A stretch of DNA of 38,788 nucleotides, taken from Candidatus Vogelbacteria bacterium RIFOXYD1_FULL_44_32. GTDB taxonomy: Bacteria > Patescibacteriota > Minisyncoccia > Phycocordibacterales > XYD1-FULL-46-19. The stretch is from contig MHTJ01000002.1 of NCBI GenBank assembly GCA_001823065.1, positions 117,532 to 156,319 of the forward strand, read 5' to 3'. Shown here one piece after another: positions 8,665 to 17,541 of this stretch. Position numbers and translations under genes: made by a program. The notes below the pieces were generated by a model. The model saw nothing but the letters and a program-made list of their open reading frames with translations. It was not told where the DNA came from and searched no databases. The stretch's first letter is position 1, and every line of letters starts with the position of its first letter.

Positions 8665-9405
8665 CTAACTATTTTTCAAAATAAGTTTAGCACGTTGTTT
8701 CACTACCATCTCGTGCAAAATACCAAAGATATTACCAGTGAGCCAGTAGAGGGCGACCGCGACGGGAAATTGGGAAGCAACCACCGCAATAATCACCGGC
8801 ATCACATAACGCATCTGCATATTCATACTGCGGGCAAAATTGGCTTGGAGTGAATGTTCCTGATCTTTAGCCTTTACCTCAATCGGCGGTAAGGTGAGTT
8901 TAATTTGAAAAAATTGGGTTACTCCAACCAATAAAGCTAAAATATAACTTTTATCGGTAATGAGCATTAAGCCAAAGACCGAATGGTTGATGGCTTCCGG
9001 ACTGTGGACAAAGGGATATAAAATATCTAAATTTAACTGAAAACCACGGGAAAAAACATAAAACAAGGCTAAAATAATTGGTAATTGAATAAATAACAAA
9101 CCAATACTAGTGAGGGGATTGATCCCGTGCTCCCGATACAACTCCATTATTTTTCGCGCTTGCTCTTGTTTATCGTCTTTATGGTCGTCTTTTATTTTTT
9201 TTAAAATTGGTTCAATTTCTTTTATCTTACGTTGGGTGTGATTAGATTTATGATAAAGAGGTAAGAGCAGGATACGGATAATGATAGTTAGAATAATAAT
9301 TGCTAGCGCCACACTCTGGCCCGGAACCACCGCACTAATAAAAACTAGAGCATTATATAATGGTTGAAATAAAATGGTGTGAAAGAAAGAGGAGATCATT
9401 GGCAA
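8665..9405 (-). CDS. yidC: Membrane protein insertase YidC/Oxa1 family
   Basis: Inserts and folds inner-membrane proteins, with or without SecYEG. The 246-aa protein has the Oxa1 core only: a first segment with the conserved basic residue (ILTIIIRILLLPLYHKS), a cytoplasmic helical hairpin (IKEIEPILKKIKDDHKDDKQ), NPLTSIGLLFIQLPIILALFY, and the final segment VALYWLTGNIFGI. It lacks the large periplasmic domain of Gram-negative YidC. It sits 2 nt after rnpA in the classical rpmH-rnpA-yidC order. A second in-frame ATG two codons later is an alternative start. Confidence 0.94.
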   Translation of the reverse strand: MPMISSFFHTILFQPLYNALVFISAVVPGQSVALAIIILTIIIRILLLPLYHKSNHTQRKIKEIEPILKKIKDDHKDDKQEQARKIMELYREHGINPLTSIGLLFIQLPIILALFYVFSRGFQLNLDILYPFVHSPEAINHSVFGLMLITDKSYILALLVGVTQFFQIKLTLPPIEVKAKDQEHSLQANFARSMNMQMRYVMPVIIAVVASQFPVAVALYWLTGNIFGILHEMVVKQRAKLILKNS

Positions 9406-9407
9406 AA

Positions 9408-9755
9408 TTATTTATTACTTAAACCAGCCTTAGCTAATAGATAAAGAATATCCTGTTCAAGGGCACTAAACAAGGCAGTAGAGGCCTTGGGTGAGGCTAA
9501 AACCACCACTTGCCACCCCAACTTAATAAACTTTTTATTTTTATAAATAATATGTCTTAGGCGCCGTTTTATTTTGTTTCTACCCACCGCTGTTGGCTCA
9601 ACTTTAGCACTAACCACCACTGTAAAAACTGTTAGAGCAGTGGGGACTGGGGAGGCCACCACTTTTAGGCTAACAAGAGGTGAAAAAAAAGATCGCCCCT
9701 TGGTCATTATTTGGGGTATTTGGCTTTTCCGCACTCTTAATTGGCGCGGTAACAT
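9408..9755 (-). CDS. rnpA: Ribonuclease P protein component
   Basis: Basic protein cofactor of RNase P, which removes tRNA 5' leaders. The 115-aa length is normal. The family signature RNKIKRRLRHII (RNxxKRxxR) is at about residues 78-89 and the N-terminal strand region (SPLVSLKVV) fits the fold. It lies 6 nt behind rpmH and 2 nt ahead of yidC on the minus strand, as in most bacteria. No separate promoter is visible, so it is probably transcribed from the rpmH promoter. Confidence 0.92.
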   Translation of the reverse strand: MLPRQLRVRKSQIPQIMTKGRSFFSPLVSLKVVASPVPTALTVFTVVVSAKVEPTAVGRNKIKRRLRHIIYKNKKFIKLGWQVVVLASPKASTALFSALEQDILYLLAKAGLSNK

Positions 9756-9761
9756 AGGGTT

Positions 9762-9896
9762 TTAAACACTTAATTTAGCCCGCCCTTTACGGCGTCGGGC
9801 CAAAAGGACCTTCCGCCCCCCTGGGGTAGCGGTCCGCACTAAAAAACCATGAGTAGTGGCTCGTTTACGCTTGTTGGGCTGATAGGTTTTTGACAT
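9762..9896 (-). CDS. rpmH: 50S ribosomal protein L34
   Basis: A 44-aa basic protein read directly from the minus strand. It begins [20 protein letters not shown], has the family [14 protein letters not shown] block, and ends KLSV. It is a structural protein of the large ribosomal subunit. The start is fixed by the sequence match and by a -10 box 7 nt upstream. It is the first gene of the rpmH-rnpA-yidC operon and is divergent from dnaA. Confidence 0.96.
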   Translation of the reverse strand: MSKTYQPNKRKRATTHGFLVRTATPGGRKVLLARRRKGRAKLSV

Positions 9897-9903
9897 AAAG
9901 ACT

Positions 9904-9932
9904 AGTCTACATCAGAAATTTAATCCTGACAA
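9904..9932 (-). promoter_or_regulatory. Leaderless promoter of rpmH
   Basis: On the minus strand, TTGTCA (9927-9932), a 17-bp spacer and TAGACT (9904-9909), then 7 nt to the ATG at 9896. The predicted start site falls at the start codon. Confidence 0.7.
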
Positions 9933-9986
9933 CTAGAAAGACCCAATGGTTTTTTGCGATAATACTATTTGCTATTAATCCACTGG

Positions 9987-10036
9987 TTATCAACAGATAG
10001 GCAAGGTTTGTGGTAGGCGGGTGCTGTTCGTATAAT
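9987..10036 (+). promoter_or_regulatory. dnaA promoter with upstream DnaA-box-like site
   Basis: TTGTGG (10008-10013), a 17-bp spacer and TATAAT (10031-10036) predict a start near 10043, with a 16-nt leader before the dnaA ATG. No Shine-Dalgarno sequence is present. TTATCAACA at 9987-9995 differs from the consensus DnaA box TTATCCACA at one base and could mediate autoregulation. Confidence 0.65.
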
Positions 10037-10058
10037 AGAGGCACTTAAGTTCATAACA

Positions 10059-11423
10059 ATGGTCGACAATAAACAATTATGGGACGGGGCATTAGCCCAA
10101 ATTGAGCTTGGTATTTCCAAGGCTAATTTTGGTACTTGGTTTAAAAACACTTATATTTATAAACAAGAGGAAGGAATAATATTTATTAGCGCTCCCAACA
10201 CTTTTGTTAAAGATTGGCTAAAAAATAAATATCATAAGTTTATTCTTAAATCTTTAAGAGATATATCCCAAGAGGTGAGGGGTCTAGAGTATGTTATTAT
10301 TCGACGCGATGAAAAAACAAAATTAACCGACGCAGTCCAGACCACCAATCAAAATGAGCCTGTATCAGATTTGGGTTTGAGTGAACTTTATATTAATAAA
10401 GACAGTAATTTAAATCCTAAATATACTTTTGACACATTTGTGGTTGGATCATTTAATGAAATGGCTTACGCCGCCTCACAGGCGGTAATCAAAAACCCTG
10501 GGATGAATTATAATCCTCTGTATATTTATGGCCCAACTGGGGTTGGTAAAACTCATCTCCTCCAATCAATCGGTAATTATATTGCCAAACTAAACAGTAA
10601 TAAGCGGGTCTTTTATATTACATCCGAAAATTTTACCGTTGATTGTGTTAATGCCTTAATGAATAATAAAATAAATTTATTTAAAGAAAAATATCGTAAA
10701 TATGATTTAATTATTATTGATGATATTCAATTTTTTTCCAATAAAGAAAAGACTCAGGAAGAATTATTTCATTTGTTTAATCACTTCTATGAAAACAATA
10801 AACAAATAATATTTTCCTCCGATCAACCCCCTAAATATATTGAACACCTAGAGGAACGTTTACGCTCACGTTTTGAAGGAGGGATGATTGTTGATATAAG
10901 TAAACCAGACTATGAATCTAGACTGGCTATCCTAAAAACTAAAGCTAAACAACTAGACCAAGTAATTCCAGCTGAAATATTGGAATATATTGCTTCAGTT
11001 ATTCAAGATAGTATCCGCGAATTAGAAGGGACTCTTAAGTCTATTATTGTCCAAACCCAAGCCAAAAAAAAGGACTTATCTTTAAATGATGTTAAAAATA
11101 TACTTAAAAACAATATTAAACCTAAAAAGGCTGTTTCTTTTAAAGATGTTATAAAAATAATAGCCGAATATTATAATATTGAAGAAAAATTTCTCTATGA
11201 GAAAACTAGACGGAAGGAAGTAGTAAAACCTAGACAAATAATAATGTATATTTTACGAGAAGATTTTAATACTTCTTATCCATTTATTGGCCAAAAATTA
11301 GGTGGTAGGGATCATACTACTGTTATTCATGCTTACGAAAAAATTAAAAAAGATATAAAATGTGATAATTTATTAAATCAAGAGATTGAACAAATTAGAC
11401 AACAGCTATATAGTAGCACTTGA
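10059..11423 (+). CDS. dnaA: Chromosomal replication initiator DnaA
   Basis: AAA+ ATPase that binds DnaA boxes and opens oriC. The 454 residues comprise domain I (about 1-85), a short linker, the AAA+ domain with Walker A GPTGVGKT (158-165) and Walker B LIIIDDIQFF (217-226), and the C-terminal DNA-binding domain with the signature GGRDHTTVIHAYEKI near residue 430. The domain II linker is short (about 90-115). The divergent rpmH operon and downstream dnaN give the classical origin locus. It ends in TGA, which argues against TGA recoding in this organism. Confidence 0.98.
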   Translation: MVDNKQLWDGALAQIELGISKANFGTWFKNTYIYKQEEGIIFISAPNTFVKDWLKNKYHKFILKSLRDISQEVRGLEYVIIRRDEKTKLTDAVQTTNQNEPVSDLGLSELYINKDSNLNPKYTFDTFVVGSFNEMAYAASQAVIKNPGMNYNPLYIYGPTGVGKTHLLQSIGNYIAKLNSNKRVFYITSENFTVDCVNALMNNKINLFKEKYRKYDLIIIDDIQFFSNKEKTQEELFHLFNHFYENNKQIIFSSDQPPKYIEHLEERLRSRFEGGMIVDISKPDYESRLAILKTKAKQLDQVIPAEILEYIASVIQDSIRELEGTLKSIIVQTQAKKKDLSLNDVKNILKNNIKPKKAVSFKDVIKIIAEYYNIEEKFLYEKTRRKEVVKPRQIIMYILREDFNTSYPFIGQKLGGRDHTTVIHAYEKIKKDIKCDNLLNQEIEQIRQQLYSST

Positions 11424-11618
11424 TAAAGTGTGGATTAGTTTGTGAATAAAGTAATTATAAATTGTTAATAATTTAGGGATAAATTTAATTAATATAAATA
11501 TCCTCAATTAATCCCCAACTATAAACACAATCCGCGCAATAAAAATTTCCATTTTAACTTTATTTATCAACCTATAAATAAGATATACCCATTTCCACAG
11601 TCTAATATAGTAAAAAAT
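11424..11618 (+). other. Probable oriC (dnaA-dnaN intergenic region)
   Basis: A 195-bp AT-rich region between dnaA and dnaN. On the minus strand it has an exact TTATTCACA box (11441-11449) and a near match TAATCCACA (11429-11437). On the plus strand it has TTATCAACC (11564-11572) and a weaker ATTTCCACA (11591-11599). The stretch between (about 11455-11510) is almost all A/T and could be the unwinding element. Assignment rests on position and boxes; no skew analysis was run. Confidence 0.7.
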
Positions 11619-12722
11619 ATGAAAATAGAATGTCTAAAAAATAAATTACAAAAAGCAGTTTCATTAGTTGAAAGAGCTACTTCTCATAACTTATCATTAC
11701 CAGCTTTAAAAAACATTATTTTTAAAGCTGAAGGTTCTAATTTAATTATTAAGGCGACTAATTTGGAAATAGGGGTGGAAATAAATTTACCAGTTAAGGT
11801 AATAAAAGATGGTATAGTGGCTTGTAATCCAGCTATTTTATCTAGTTTTTTAACAAATATAAAAGATGAAGATAAAATAACTGCCGAATTAGAAAATGGT
11901 AATTTAATCATAACTACCCAATCAAATTCTACTCTAATTAAAAGTGAAGATTATGAAGATTTTCCAATTATTCCTAAAATAAACTCAAATAAACCAACTA
12001 TTATTAAAAGTAATGAATTAATATCTGGTATAAGGTCAGTTATATATTCCGCTGCAATATCTGATATTAAACCAGAAATATCAAGTGTTTATATTTACAG
12101 TAAAGAGGATAAATTATATTTTGTGGCCACTGATTCATTTAGATTAGCTGAAAAGAATTTTTTAACCAATCGTAAGCCAGATGGTTTGTTACCACTTATT
12201 ATTCCCTTTAAAAATGCCGCGGAAATAGTTAGGGTTTTTGAAAATGAAGATGTTGAGGTGGAAATACATTCTGATAATAATCAATTGTCTTTGATTGGGG
12301 GGAGTATTCATATAACCTCCCGTCTGATCGATGGTGTTTATCCTGATTATAATCAAATAATGCCTAAAAGTTTTACCACTACAACTTCTATTTTAAAAGA
12401 AGATTTAAGCCAGGCTTTAAAAGTGTCTAATATTTTTTCTGGTAAATACCATCAAATTAAAATAGATTTGATTCCAGATAAAAAACAAATAGTTATATAT
12501 TCGGAAGCGGCTGATGTTGGTAAAAATACAACTATTATTAAAGCTAATATAGAGGGGCCGGCTTTCTCGGCCAATTATAATGCCCGTTATATTTTGGAGG
12601 CATTTCAATCGATTAACTTTAGTGAAATCATGATTGGGGCCAATGAATCAAATAAGCCAATGGTAGTAAAGGGTAAAGGCGACAGCACTTTTACTTATAT
12701 AGTTATGCCAGTAAATAGATAA
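11619..12722 (+). CDS. dnaN: DNA polymerase III beta subunit (sliding clamp)
   Basis: Ring-shaped processivity clamp for DNA polymerase III. The 367-aa length is normal for three clamp domains. The N-terminus (MKIECLKNKLQKAVSLVERA, LPALKNIIFKAE) and the C-terminal MPVNR tail match the family. It follows dnaA across the presumed origin. No Shine-Dalgarno sequence is visible. An ATP-independent clamp has no catalytic motif, so identification rests on whole-sequence pattern and synteny, both strong here. Confidence 0.95.
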   Translation: MKIECLKNKLQKAVSLVERATSHNLSLPALKNIIFKAEGSNLIIKATNLEIGVEINLPVKVIKDGIVACNPAILSSFLTNIKDEDKITAELENGNLIITTQSNSTLIKSEDYEDFPIIPKINSNKPTIIKSNELISGIRSVIYSAAISDIKPEISSVYIYSKEDKLYFVATDSFRLAEKNFLTNRKPDGLLPLIIPFKNAAEIVRVFENEDVEVEIHSDNNQLSLIGGSIHITSRLIDGVYPDYNQIMPKSFTTTTSILKEDLSQALKVSNIFSGKYHQIKIDLIPDKKQIVIYSEAADVGKNTTIIKANIEGPAFSANYNARYILEAFQSINFSEIMIGANESNKPMVVKGKGDSTFTYIVMPVNR

Positions 12723-12725
12723 TAA

Positions 12726-12983
12726 ATGAATAATTTAGGAGGTATATTTGATAAATATATCAAATTATTAGATAGTCTAAGTAAACAAAAAGTAATTATT
12801 AAAGAAGTAATTACTCAGATTGCTGGTTGTGAAATTAATGAAAGTGATATTAAAATTAAAAAAAATATTGTATATATAAAAACCAATCAATCAAATAAAG
12901 CCCTTATTTTTATAGCTAAAACAAAAATTCTCCAATCTTTGACAGAAAAATTAGAGAATTTTTTAGTAATTGATATTCGTTAA
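12726..12983 (+). CDS. Small DUF721/DciA-like protein downstream of dnaN
   Basis: An 85-aa basic protein starting 3 nt after dnaN. Its second half (VYIKTNQSNKALIFIAKTKI, then LVIDIR at the end) resembles the KH-like fold of DUF721/DciA, in which a strand is followed by a helix, a short loop and a final VxDIR strand. DciA proteins load the replicative helicase in most bacteria that lack DnaC/DnaI, and often lie near dnaA/dnaN or recF. A helicase-loading role is attractive here but is inference from a weak match plus position. Confidence 0.5.
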   Translation: MNNLGGIFDKYIKLLDSLSKQKVIIKEVITQIAGCEINESDIKIKKNIVYIKTNQSNKALIFIAKTKILQSLTEKLENFLVIDIR

Positions 12984-12986
12984 TAA

Positions 12987-15404
12987 TTATTTTTTGATTT
13001 TTAGTGTGGTTGTATCTTCAATTAAATTATTATCACGATCAGAAGCTATTACTTTAATAATATTTTCTTCTCTAATATCCGCCATTTCTGATGGATAAAA
13101 ACTAAACCGATATGGTTTTTTAGTAACTAAGCCAAGATAATTATCATTTAAATAAAATTTAGCTTCTTTAACACCACTAAATTTTTCTAAAGTTATAGTG
13201 ATCTCATCGCTTATGTCGTACCGATGGTTTAGCTTTTTTATGGCAATATCTAATTGACCAGCTTCGGCTTGATTATCGGTTGAGTTGTCTGTGGTGGTGT
13301 TGATTGATAATCCAGTTTGGCCAGCCCAGGCGAGGACGGCTGTTTCCCAGTTGTTGAATTGAGCATCAGCCCTTGGATTGGCAGGAGCGGGGCCACGAGG
13401 ATTGTCTTTATCAACATAATAAAGGATAGAGTGGATACTGCCACCAGCGTCAAAGACCGAGCCACTGCCACCCTGCCAAGAACCACGGAGAACTGGCTTT
13501 ACATCAGCTGGGGTTGGTTCAGGGGCGATAAAATATTCCACTGGCTGGTCGGCTAAGTACTCTTTCATAAAAGCGTTCCATAGGGGGGCGACAATAATAC
13601 CCGCCACTCGTTTGTCCATTGGGGTGTTGTTATTGTTTCCCACCCAGGCTCCAACTGTGACACTTGGGGTATACCCAATTATCCAACCATCACGGTAATC
13701 ATTGGTTGTACCAGTTTTAACACCAACTTGGCGGCCGGGAATATTAAGTGGTGAATTGGCGCCAAAAATAGGTGAGCGGGCGACATTGTCAGCTAGGATA
13801 TTAGAGATCATTCTAGCGGTATTGGGCGGTAAAACTTGGTCACTATTATCCTCAAATTTTTGTAGTATTTTGCGGTCACGATCACGTACTTCCAAAATTG
13901 CTTCTTTAGGGTTTAGCACCCCATCGTTGGCAAACACACTATAAGCATTGGTCATATCTAGCAAGGTTACCTCACCGCCACCAAGGACTAAAGTTAAACC
14001 ATACCGGCGATAATCTTCTAAAGTGGTAATACCCATTTTACGAGCGGTATCAAAGGAATCTTTAATTCCAGCTAAATATAAAGCTTTAACTGCTGGAATA
14101 TTGCGCGACTGGGCCAAGGCGTTGCGGAAAGTAATAGGTCCCGCATAGGTGCCGTCGTAGTTTATTGGGGCGTAACAATTTGTCCCTGCGTGATTGGGGC
14201 TACAACTAGAGTTAAACTCGGTGGGAACATCAAAAACAACAGTATCAGCGGTATAACCTTCATTAAAGGCGGTGGCATAAACAAAGGGTTTAAAGGCTGA
14301 TCCTGGCTGACGTCTAGCGGTGGTAATATTGAAGTTGCCTTCGTGCTCCATATCAAAATAATCAATAGAACCAACCATGGCTAATATTTGGCCGTTTTTA
14401 GGGTCCATTACGACCATACCAGCGTTGCCGGCGTTGTAGTTGGCTCTATTTTGTTCACCAAAACGTTTGACCACTTCTTCAGCCTTTTGTTGGGTTTCCC
14501 AGTCTAGAGTGGTAATTACCCTCAAACCTTCGTTTAACACCTCTTCTTTACCATATTTTTCTTCCAATTGGTCTAAAACATAAAAAACAAAGTGGGGCGC
14601 TTTGATACTGCGATTGTCGGGTTTGGCAAATAAAACCTTGTCTTTAAGCGCCTCCTCGTACTCGGCTTTGGTAATAAATTTTTGTTCCAACATCCGTTTT
14701 AAGACCAAATTTTTCCTTTCTTCTAGTTTGTCTTGGTGATTACCATAAGGTGAAAGGTAGCTAGGGGCTTGGGGTAAAGCAGCCAAATAAGCCGCTTCGG
14801 CTAAACTTATATCTTTAGCTGATTTACCAAAAAAAGCTTTAGCTGCTTCTTCAATACCATATAAAGTGCCACCATAAGGTATTTCGTTGAGGTAAAGCTC
14901 TAAAATTTGTTTTTTGGTCAGTTTCCTTTCAATTTTGATGGCTAAAATCCATTCTTTAATTTTACGCGTAATTTTTTTATCTTGAGTTAAGAGAGTGTTT
15001 TTTATCACCTGCTGAGTGATAGTCGAACCGCCTTGCTCGAGACGACCGGTGTTAATATTAACGACCACGGCTCGGACGATCGCCAGTGGTTCAACCCCAT
15101 AGTGGTTATAGAAATTAGAGTCTTCAATAGCAATGGAAGCATTTTCCGCTTGATCAGATATTTGAGTCAAAGGGACCACTGTTCGTCTAATTTGGTCGTG
15201 GGCATTGTAAAGCAAGACTTTCCCTGTCCGGTCATATAGTTTGGTTGATTCGGCCACAATCCGGTTTTCATAAGAGTCAAAGTCGGGGATACGGAGGGTG
15301 AGAAGCCATAAAATAATAATACTACCACTAATAAGAGCGGCGATAACGACCATTTGGGTAAATTGTTTGAACCAGGGTTTAAAGTGCACCATTGTTTTTT
15401 TCAT
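12987..15404 (-). CDS. Bifunctional penicillin-binding protein 1A family
   Basis: Polymerises and crosslinks peptidoglycan. The 805 residues comprise a transmembrane anchor (about 17-38), a glycosyltransferase domain with catalytic EDSNFYNHYG (E94) and GGSTITQQV plus RKIKEWILAIKIE, and a transpeptidase domain with SAFK (about 366), SRN in ALAQSRNIPAVKA, and KTG in GVKTGTTNDYRDGW (about 563). The C-terminus adds a Pro-rich linker and a final beta-rich domain (residues about 725-805). It is monocistronic, converges on the dnaN operon with a 3-nt gap, and is divergent from tyrS. A -10 box is 6 nt before the ATG. Confidence 0.95.
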   Translation of the reverse strand: MKKTMVHFKPWFKQFTQMVVIAALISGSIIILWLLTLRIPDFDSYENRIVAESTKLYDRTGKVLLYNAHDQIRRTVVPLTQISDQAENASIAIEDSNFYNHYGVEPLAIVRAVVVNINTGRLEQGGSTITQQVIKNTLLTQDKKITRKIKEWILAIKIERKLTKKQILELYLNEIPYGGTLYGIEEAAKAFFGKSAKDISLAEAAYLAALPQAPSYLSPYGNHQDKLEERKNLVLKRMLEQKFITKAEYEEALKDKVLFAKPDNRSIKAPHFVFYVLDQLEEKYGKEEVLNEGLRVITTLDWETQQKAEEVVKRFGEQNRANYNAGNAGMVVMDPKNGQILAMVGSIDYFDMEHEGNFNITTARRQPGSAFKPFVYATAFNEGYTADTVVFDVPTEFNSSCSPNHAGTNCYAPINYDGTYAGPITFRNALAQSRNIPAVKALYLAGIKDSFDTARKMGITTLEDYRRYGLTLVLGGGEVTLLDMTNAYSVFANDGVLNPKEAILEVRDRDRKILQKFEDNSDQVLPPNTARMISNILADNVARSPIFGANSPLNIPGRQVGVKTGTTNDYRDGWIIGYTPSVTVGAWVGNNNNTPMDKRVAGIIVAPLWNAFMKEYLADQPVEYFIAPEPTPADVKPVLRGSWQGGSGSVFDAGGSIHSILYYVDKDNPRGPAPANPRADAQFNNWETAVLAWAGQTGLSINTTTDNSTDNQAEAGQLDIAIKKLNHRYDISDEITITLEKFSGVKEAKFYLNDNYLGLVTKKPYRFSFYPSEMADIREENIIKVIASDRDNNLIEDTTTLKIKK

Positions 15405-15410
15405 ATGTCT

Positions 15411-15416
15411 ATACTA
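15411..15416 (-). promoter_or_regulatory. -10 box of the PBP1A gene (leaderless)
   Basis: TAGTAT on the minus strand, 6 nt before the ATG at 15404. The predicted start coincides with the A of the ATG. The -35 is not well conserved. Confidence 0.55.
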
Positions 15417-15467
15417 ACACAAGGTTTAGTGGAAAAAAAGCCTAATTCATGATATCTTTCACATAAC

Positions 15468-16640
15468 ATGTCTGGTCAAAATAAATTTAGTGACAAACTA
15501 TTTGAACGCGGAGTTGAGCAGATTTACCCTTCGCGGGAGGAATTGGACAAGTTTTTAGCCGAGGGAAATAAGTTAAAAATATTTTACGGCATTGATCCAA
15601 CCGGCTCAACATTACACATTGGCCATGGTTCTAACCTCCTGCGGTTAAAGGCCCTCCAAGAGGCTGGTCACGAAATAACTATTTTATACGGCGATTTTAC
15701 CGCCATGATTGGCGACCCTACTGACAAATTATCGGCCCGAAAAAAACTTTTACCAGAGCAAATTAAAGAAAACTATGCGTCTTACCGCGACCAAATTGGC
15801 CGAATTTTAGATTTAAAAAAAACCAAATTTACTTTTAATAAAGATTGGTTGGGTTCAATGTCTTTTGCTGAGGTGGTGGAGATAGCTTCTGAATTTACGG
15901 TGGGACAAATGATTGAGCGTGATATGTTTCAAGAACGAATCAAAAATGGTGAGCCTATTTATATTCATGAATTTTTATATCCCCTGATGCAGGGTTATGA
16001 TTCGGTAATGATGGATATAAACGCCGAAATGGGGGCCAGTGACCAGATTTTTAATATGCTAGCTGGTCGGACAATGATGAAGCGTCGTGGTCGAGAGAAA
16101 TTTGTCATTGCCAATAAACTTTTAGTTGACCCAACGGGCAAAAAAATGGGTAAGTCCGAGGGTAATATGGTGGCTTTGTCTGATGATCCAAAGGATATGT
16201 ACGGTAAAGTGATGAGTTGGCCAGACTCACTGATGCCTTTGGCGTTTGAGATTTGTACTGAGTTGCCAGCTTTAATGGTGGCTGAAATTCTAGCTGGTAA
16301 CCCTCGTGATGCCAAAATGCGTTTAGCTAAAGAAATTGTCTCTATTTTTGCTTCACCAGAAGAGGCCGAACACGCGGAAGCTGATTTTATTTCCAAATTC
16401 CAAGATAAAGAGATTCCTGATGATATTCCGGAAATTGGAGCCACTAAAAATATGTTATTGCGCGATATTTTAGTGACAGCCGAAGCGGTGTCCTCTAATT
16501 CCGATTTTCGCCGGCTGGTAGAGGGTGGTGGGGTTACTATTTTACCAGATACCAAAGTTGTTGATGTTGATTTAAAAGTGACGAACGAAATGGTGGTTAA
16601 GGTTGGTAAAAAGAAGTTTTTTAAAATTACTCTTAATTAG
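15468..16640 (+). CDS. tyrS: Tyrosyl-tRNA synthetase
   Basis: Class I synthetase charging tRNA-Tyr. The 390 residues carry HIGH at 50-53 within STLHIGHGSNLL, the tyrosine pocket segment FLYPLMQGYDSVMM, the GASDQIFNMLAGR region (this enzyme lacks the usual Q at some positions but keeps D), and KMSKS-type GKKMGKSEGN near 228. The C-terminal S4-like RNA-binding part begins near 335 (RRLVEGGGVTI). It is divergent from PBP1A and followed by a canonical terminator. TATCTT lies about 9 nt before the ATG, and there is no Shine-Dalgarno. Confidence 0.95.
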   Translation: MSGQNKFSDKLFERGVEQIYPSREELDKFLAEGNKLKIFYGIDPTGSTLHIGHGSNLLRLKALQEAGHEITILYGDFTAMIGDPTDKLSARKKLLPEQIKENYASYRDQIGRILDLKKTKFTFNKDWLGSMSFAEVVEIASEFTVGQMIERDMFQERIKNGEPIYIHEFLYPLMQGYDSVMMDINAEMGASDQIFNMLAGRTMMKRRGREKFVIANKLLVDPTGKKMGKSEGNMVALSDDPKDMYGKVMSWPDSLMPLAFEICTELPALMVAEILAGNPRDAKMRLAKEIVSIFASPEEAEHAEADFISKFQDKEIPDDIPEIGATKNMLLRDILVTAEAVSSNSDFRRLVEGGGVTILPDTKVVDVDLKVTNEMVVKVGKKKFFKITLN

Positions 16641-16655
16641 ATTTTAAAAATACAA

Positions 16656-16695
16656 AGCCGTGCCCTTTAGGGCACGGCTGTCTATTTTGTTTTTT
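16656..16695 (+). terminator. Intrinsic terminator after tyrS
   Basis: Stem AGCCGTGCCC (16656-16665) and GGGCACGGCT (16670-16679), loop TTTA, then a T-rich tail ending in TTTTTT. The 10-bp stem is perfect. Confidence 0.85.
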
Positions 16696-16712
16696 AAAAC
16701 TCCAACAATCTA

Positions 16713-16922
16713 CTAGGCCTCAAACTCGTCTTCTAGCCCTTCAATATCGGCTACATATTCTTCATCGTCATCTAGTTTTTCTTCATCCTCTTCGTCTACA
16801 ATACCACTGGGAACCATTACCTCTTCACCTACAATCAGATCATCCACAACCAGATCATCCACAATCGGATCATCTAAAAGTTCCTCAGCGTTGGTATTTC
16901 CAAGTATAGGATCTTCGTTCAT
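16713..16922 (-). CDS. Small highly acidic protein, function unknown
   Basis: A 69-aa protein dominated by Asp/Glu (for example DEEDEEKLDDDEEYVAD), with an internal near-repeat of the type DDPIVDDLVVDDLIVGEE encoded by short direct repeats around 16838-16875. It has no signal peptide and no Cys. It lies downstream of ruvC on the same strand, 103 nt away. It is probably disordered and could be a charge-based binding partner of a basic protein. I recognise no family; coding is supported by the uninterrupted acidic composition and a sensible ATG. Confidence 0.55.
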   Translation of the reverse strand: MNEDPILGNTNAEELLDDPIVDDLVVDDLIVGEEVMVPSGIVDEEDEEKLDDDEEYVADIEGLEDEFEA

Positions 16923-17025
16923 GTCTTTTAAAAATCTAAATCTTTTAATTTGTTAAATCATCGCTTTTAGCGTTTGATTTTTTATGTTGTAACAAATGTC
17001 GTCTCCGAGCGCAACTTTAGTTTAA

Positions 17026-17526
17026 TTAAAGTGTGGATAAAAGTGATTTCCGCTTATCAATACCGGTTAGGCCAGCGAGGGCAATAACAATTGCATCAAA
17101 CTCGTCGTCATATTTTATTGATTCAGGTATTTTAATCAACAGCTTGGCCATAGCTGTTACCTGGTCCTTGTTGGCCAGACCATAACCAGTGACCGCTAAT
17201 TTGATTTGGGGTGGGGTAAATTCAGTCACTGGTATCTGGTTTTTACCAGCCAAAAATAAAATCATTCCTCGCACCTCGGCAACACGCATGGCAGTTTTTT
17301 GGTTTTTAGTAATAAATAAATTTTCGATGGCTAAAATATCAACTGGATATTTATTTAAAATTTTTTCGATGGCTTGACCCAGGGTGGCTAGTCGAACCGG
17401 GAAGGTTTCATTTTTTGGCGAAGATAAACACCCACTCTCGAGCAACTCTTCTTTGGTGCCAACTTCCTTTTGTACTAGGGCGTAGCCCAGCCGATCATAT
17501 CCAGGGTCAATACCAAGTATGGTCAT
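17026..17526 (-). CDS. ruvC: Crossover junction endonuclease RuvC
   Basis: Resolves Holliday junctions produced by RuvAB branch migration. The 166 residues keep the RNase H-like acidic set: D7 in ILGIDPGYDRLGYAL, E68 in LAIENLF, and D141/D144 in DDEFDAIVIALA. The TKNQKTAMRVAEVRG helix and VTGYGLANKDQV loop are also typical. Its ATG is 15 nt after the yebC stop, and ruvB follows the same strand further upstream, so the three form a resolvasome operon here with ruvA elsewhere in the window. Confidence 0.95.
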   Translation of the reverse strand: MTILGIDPGYDRLGYALVQKEVGTKEELLESGCLSSPKNETFPVRLATLGQAIEKILNKYPVDILAIENLFITKNQKTAMRVAEVRGMILFLAGKNQIPVTEFTPPQIKLAVTGYGLANKDQVTAMAKLLIKIPESIKYDDEFDAIVIALAGLTGIDKRKSLLSTL

Positions 17527-17541
17527 TTTAAAAATATGATT

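Noticed and set aside
10059-11423. Alternative genetic code with TGA as Gly or Trp
   Set aside because: dnaA and virB4 end in TGA exactly at the expected C-termini, so TGA is a stop here.
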